Part shown: in pieces, positions 5,925 to 7,126 of the stretch
How the letters are laid out: every line of letters begins with the position of its first letter
Position numbering within the stretch: position 1 is the first letter of the stretch
From: an uncultured Flammeovirgaceae bacterium
GTDB taxonomy: Bacteria > Bacteroidota > Bacteroidia > Cytophagales > Cyclobacteriaceae
Length of the DNA: 7,126 nucleotides
Reading direction: 5' to 3'
Assembly (NCBI GenBank): GCA_946480685.1
Contig: CAMLLI010000210.1
Coordinates: forward strand, 1 to 7,126
The notes under the pieces: model-generated
What the model was told of the DNA's origin: nothing
What the model saw: only the letters and a program-made list of their open reading frames with translations
The model's database searches: none
Program-made: the position numbers and the translations under genes

Positions 5925-6629
5925 ATGTCAAACACGGTACTGCAAACTGATAACCTCACCAAAATATACCGCTCGGCCAGCAACGAACTAACCGTGCTCG
6001 ATCATGTATCGTTCTCGGTTAACCAGGGAAATTCGGTCGCGATCATCGGACCATCGGGCAGTGGCAAAACCACGCTCCTCGGACTTTGTGCCGGACTTGA
6101 CACACCTTCTTCCGGAACGGTTTCATTGATGGGATTCAAACTCAATAACATGAGTGAAGACGATCGTGCCTATATCCGGAATCAATATGTTGGATTTGTC
6201 TTTCAGAACTTTCAGCTTTTATCAACGCTAACAGCTCTGGAAAATGTAATGGTGCCACTCGAGCTACGTGGTGAGCGAAATGTACAGGACAAAGCAAAAG
6301 GTTTACTAGAGCGTGTTGGTCTCGGCAGTCGACTGCATCATTACCCTACACAGTTGTCCGGTGGAGAGCAGCAGCGTGTAGCCATGGCGCGTGCATTTAT
6401 TACCGATCCTAAAGTTTTATTTGCTGACGAACCTACCGGTAACCTCGATGAAGAGAATGCTCATCATATTACCGAGTTGTTGTTTGGTATGAACAAAGAA
6501 AACGGTACTACACTGATACTCGTTACGCACAACCTCGACCTGGCCCAGCGTACACAACGTATACTGCGCATGAAAGGCGGCAAGCTCGTAGAAGAGATAC
6601 ATACATCCATGGCAGTGGCTAATCATTGA
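5925..6629 (+). CDS. ybbA: ABC transporter ATP-binding protein, YbbA/LolD type
   Basis: This is the cytoplasmic ATPase that powers the permease encoded next to it. The 234 residues contain every expected element: Walker [10 protein letters not shown] (42-50), Q-loop Gln94 in [11 protein letters not shown], signature LSGGEQQR (144-151), Walker B VLFADEP (164-170) with catalytic Glu169, D-loop GNLD (172-175) and switch His202 in LVTH. The N-terminus ([20 protein letters not shown]) and the short C-terminus are those of the MacB/LolD/YbbA group of small stand-alone ATPases. The A-rich stretch before the ATG, without a Shine-Dalgarno sequence, is usual for Bacteroidota. Divergent tesA on one side and a YbbP-like permease on the other identify it as YbbA rather than LolD or FtsE. 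The role is probably export or handling of an envelope lipid or hydrophobic compound; this is not proven even in E. coli. Confidence 0.93.
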   Translation: MSNTVLQTDNLTKIYRSASNELTVLDHVSFSVNQGNSVAIIGPSGSGKTTLLGLCAGLDTPSSGTVSLMGFKLNNMSEDDRAYIRNQYVGFVFQNFQLLSTLTALENVMVPLELRGERNVQDKAKGLLERVGLGSRLHHYPTQLSGGEQQRVAMARAFITDPKVLFADEPTGNLDEENAHHITELLFGMNKENGTTLILVTHNLDLAQRTQRILRMKGGKLVEEIHTSMAVANH

Positions 6630-6634
6630 AAGAG

Positions 6635-6701
6635 TATAAAATTGAAAGATTTAAGAATTGAATCTTTCAATCTTATAATTTTCCAATCTTCCAATTTTTC
6701 A
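6635..6701. repeat. Facing 8-nt repeat arrays (word TTGRAARA) inside the ybbA-ybbP gap
   Basis: On the minus strand, 6701 down to 6661 reads as five 8-nt units: TTGAAAAA, TTGGAAGA, TTGGAAAA, TTATAAGA and TTGAAAGA, then TT. On the plus strand, 6642-6662 reads TTGAAAGA, TTTAAGAA, TTGAA. The two blocks make a hairpin: 6635-6651 pairs with 6661-6677 over 17 bp with a single mismatch (6640/6672), including an 11-bp perfect part, around a 9-nt loop. The array starts 5 nt after the ybbA stop and ends 5 nt before the ybbP start. It may act as an RNA structure between the two cistrons, by damping transcription, protecting the upstream mRNA or affecting ribosome access. Confidence 0.8.
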
Positions 6702-6706
6702 AACAC

Positions 6707-7126
6707 ATGATAGAGTATATAATCAAGATAAAGCGCAAAGCCAGGAATATATTTACCGACCGCTGGGTATGGACCATGGCATGGCGCGATGCACGTCATA
6801 ATTTTTCAAGACTGCTCTTGTTTACAGCATCGCTGGTAACAGGTATAGCAGCCGTGGTAGCGCTTGATTCTTTAAACTATACATTGCAGAGTGATATAGA
6901 CCGGAATGCCAAGGAACTCATCGGTGCAGACTTTGTTGTAAATGGCGATAAGAAGTTTAGTGCTGAATTACAGAAAGCATTTGATACCGTGGGAATGCCG
7001 CAGGCATCAGAAGCGGATATGGCTTCGATGGTGTTATTTCTTCATAACAATCAATCAAGGTTGATACGGCTCGTGGCTCTCTCCGGACCGTTTCCTTTCT
7101 ATCGTGAGATTGAGACATTACCTGCT
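6707..7126 (+). CDS. ybbP: YbbP-like ABC transporter permease, C-terminal part beyond window
   Basis: Only the first 140 residues are in the window; family members have about 800. The reading starts at the ATG at 6707 (MIEYIIKIKRKARNIF) and stays open to the right edge. The stretch AWRDARHNFSRLLLF followed by a membrane segment (about residues 36-53, ending GIAAVVALDSL) is the typical first helix of the large MacB/FtsX-type permease YbbP. Next comes the start of the periplasmic domain (ELIGADFVVNG), and the visible end, ALSGPFPFYREIETLPA, matches the conserved PFYGxIET region of this family. It should form the inner-membrane partner of the ATPase encoded just upstream. The 77-bp gap between the two genes is larger than usual for this pair and is filled by a repeat array. 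Confidence 0.92.
   Translation, partial: MIEYIIKIKRKARNIFTDRWVWTMAWRDARHNFSRLLLFTASLVTGIAAVVALDSLNYTLQSDIDRNAKELIGADFVVNGDKKFSAELQKAFDTVGMPQASEADMASMVLFLHNNQSRLIRLVALSGPFPFYREIETLPA

Noticed and set aside
498..6701. Insertion sequences or MITEs as the source of the intergenic repeats
   Set aside because: The four arrays have unrelated sequences, no terminal inverted repeats of a common kind, no target-site duplications that I can see, and no transposase in the window.

Overview
The window looks like a stretch of chromosome from a Bacteroidota bacterium, most likely of the Cytophagales. This is inferred from the proteins, not from any search. The pointers are a lipoprotein with a Bacteroidota-type surface-export motif (C-K-D-D after the signal peptide), a secreted protein family I know mainly from Bacteroidota, A-rich start regions without clear Shine-Dalgarno sequences, and a TTTG-N18-TAnnTTTT promoter candidate. 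There is no sign of phage, plasmid, transposon, CRISPR array or tRNA/rRNA.

Layout, left to right. The 5' end of groES lies on the minus strand and runs off the left edge (1-272); groEL would be expected just outside. A 665-bp divergent gap (273-937) follows, holding two facing arrays of 8-nt units. Next come an unrecognised cytosolic protein gene (938-1648) with a hairpin behind it, a small surface-lipoprotein gene (1801-2292) with a strong terminator, and a minus-strand gene for a secreted protein usually labelled 'asparagine synthetase B' (2447-3706). Divergent from that is a MacB/FtsX-type ABC permease gene (3873-5108). It converges on a minus-strand TesA-like SGNH esterase gene (5227-5835). 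Divergent from tesA are an ABC ATPase of the YbbA/LolD type (5925-6629) and the start of its YbbP-like permease (6707 to the right edge). The tesA / ybbA-ybbP arrangement is the same as the classical one in E. coli.

How the genes fit together: the right half is about the cell envelope (permease, periplasmic esterase/lysophospholipase, YbbAP-type transporter), the middle encodes exported proteins, and the left edge is the chaperonin locus. Only ybbA-ybbP looks like an operon.

The least ordinary feature is in the gaps. Four separate intergenic stretches (498-819, 2391-2443, 5110-5226, 6635-6701) carry short degenerate arrays with a period of 7 or 8 nt. Each uses its own word (AAGTCSGR, GGTGTKTR, GAGCTGY, TTGRAARA) and each has a block on one strand facing a block of the same word on the other, so each could fold into a hairpin. 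I know of no named element of this form in Bacteroidota, and this is the best candidate in the window for something undescribed.
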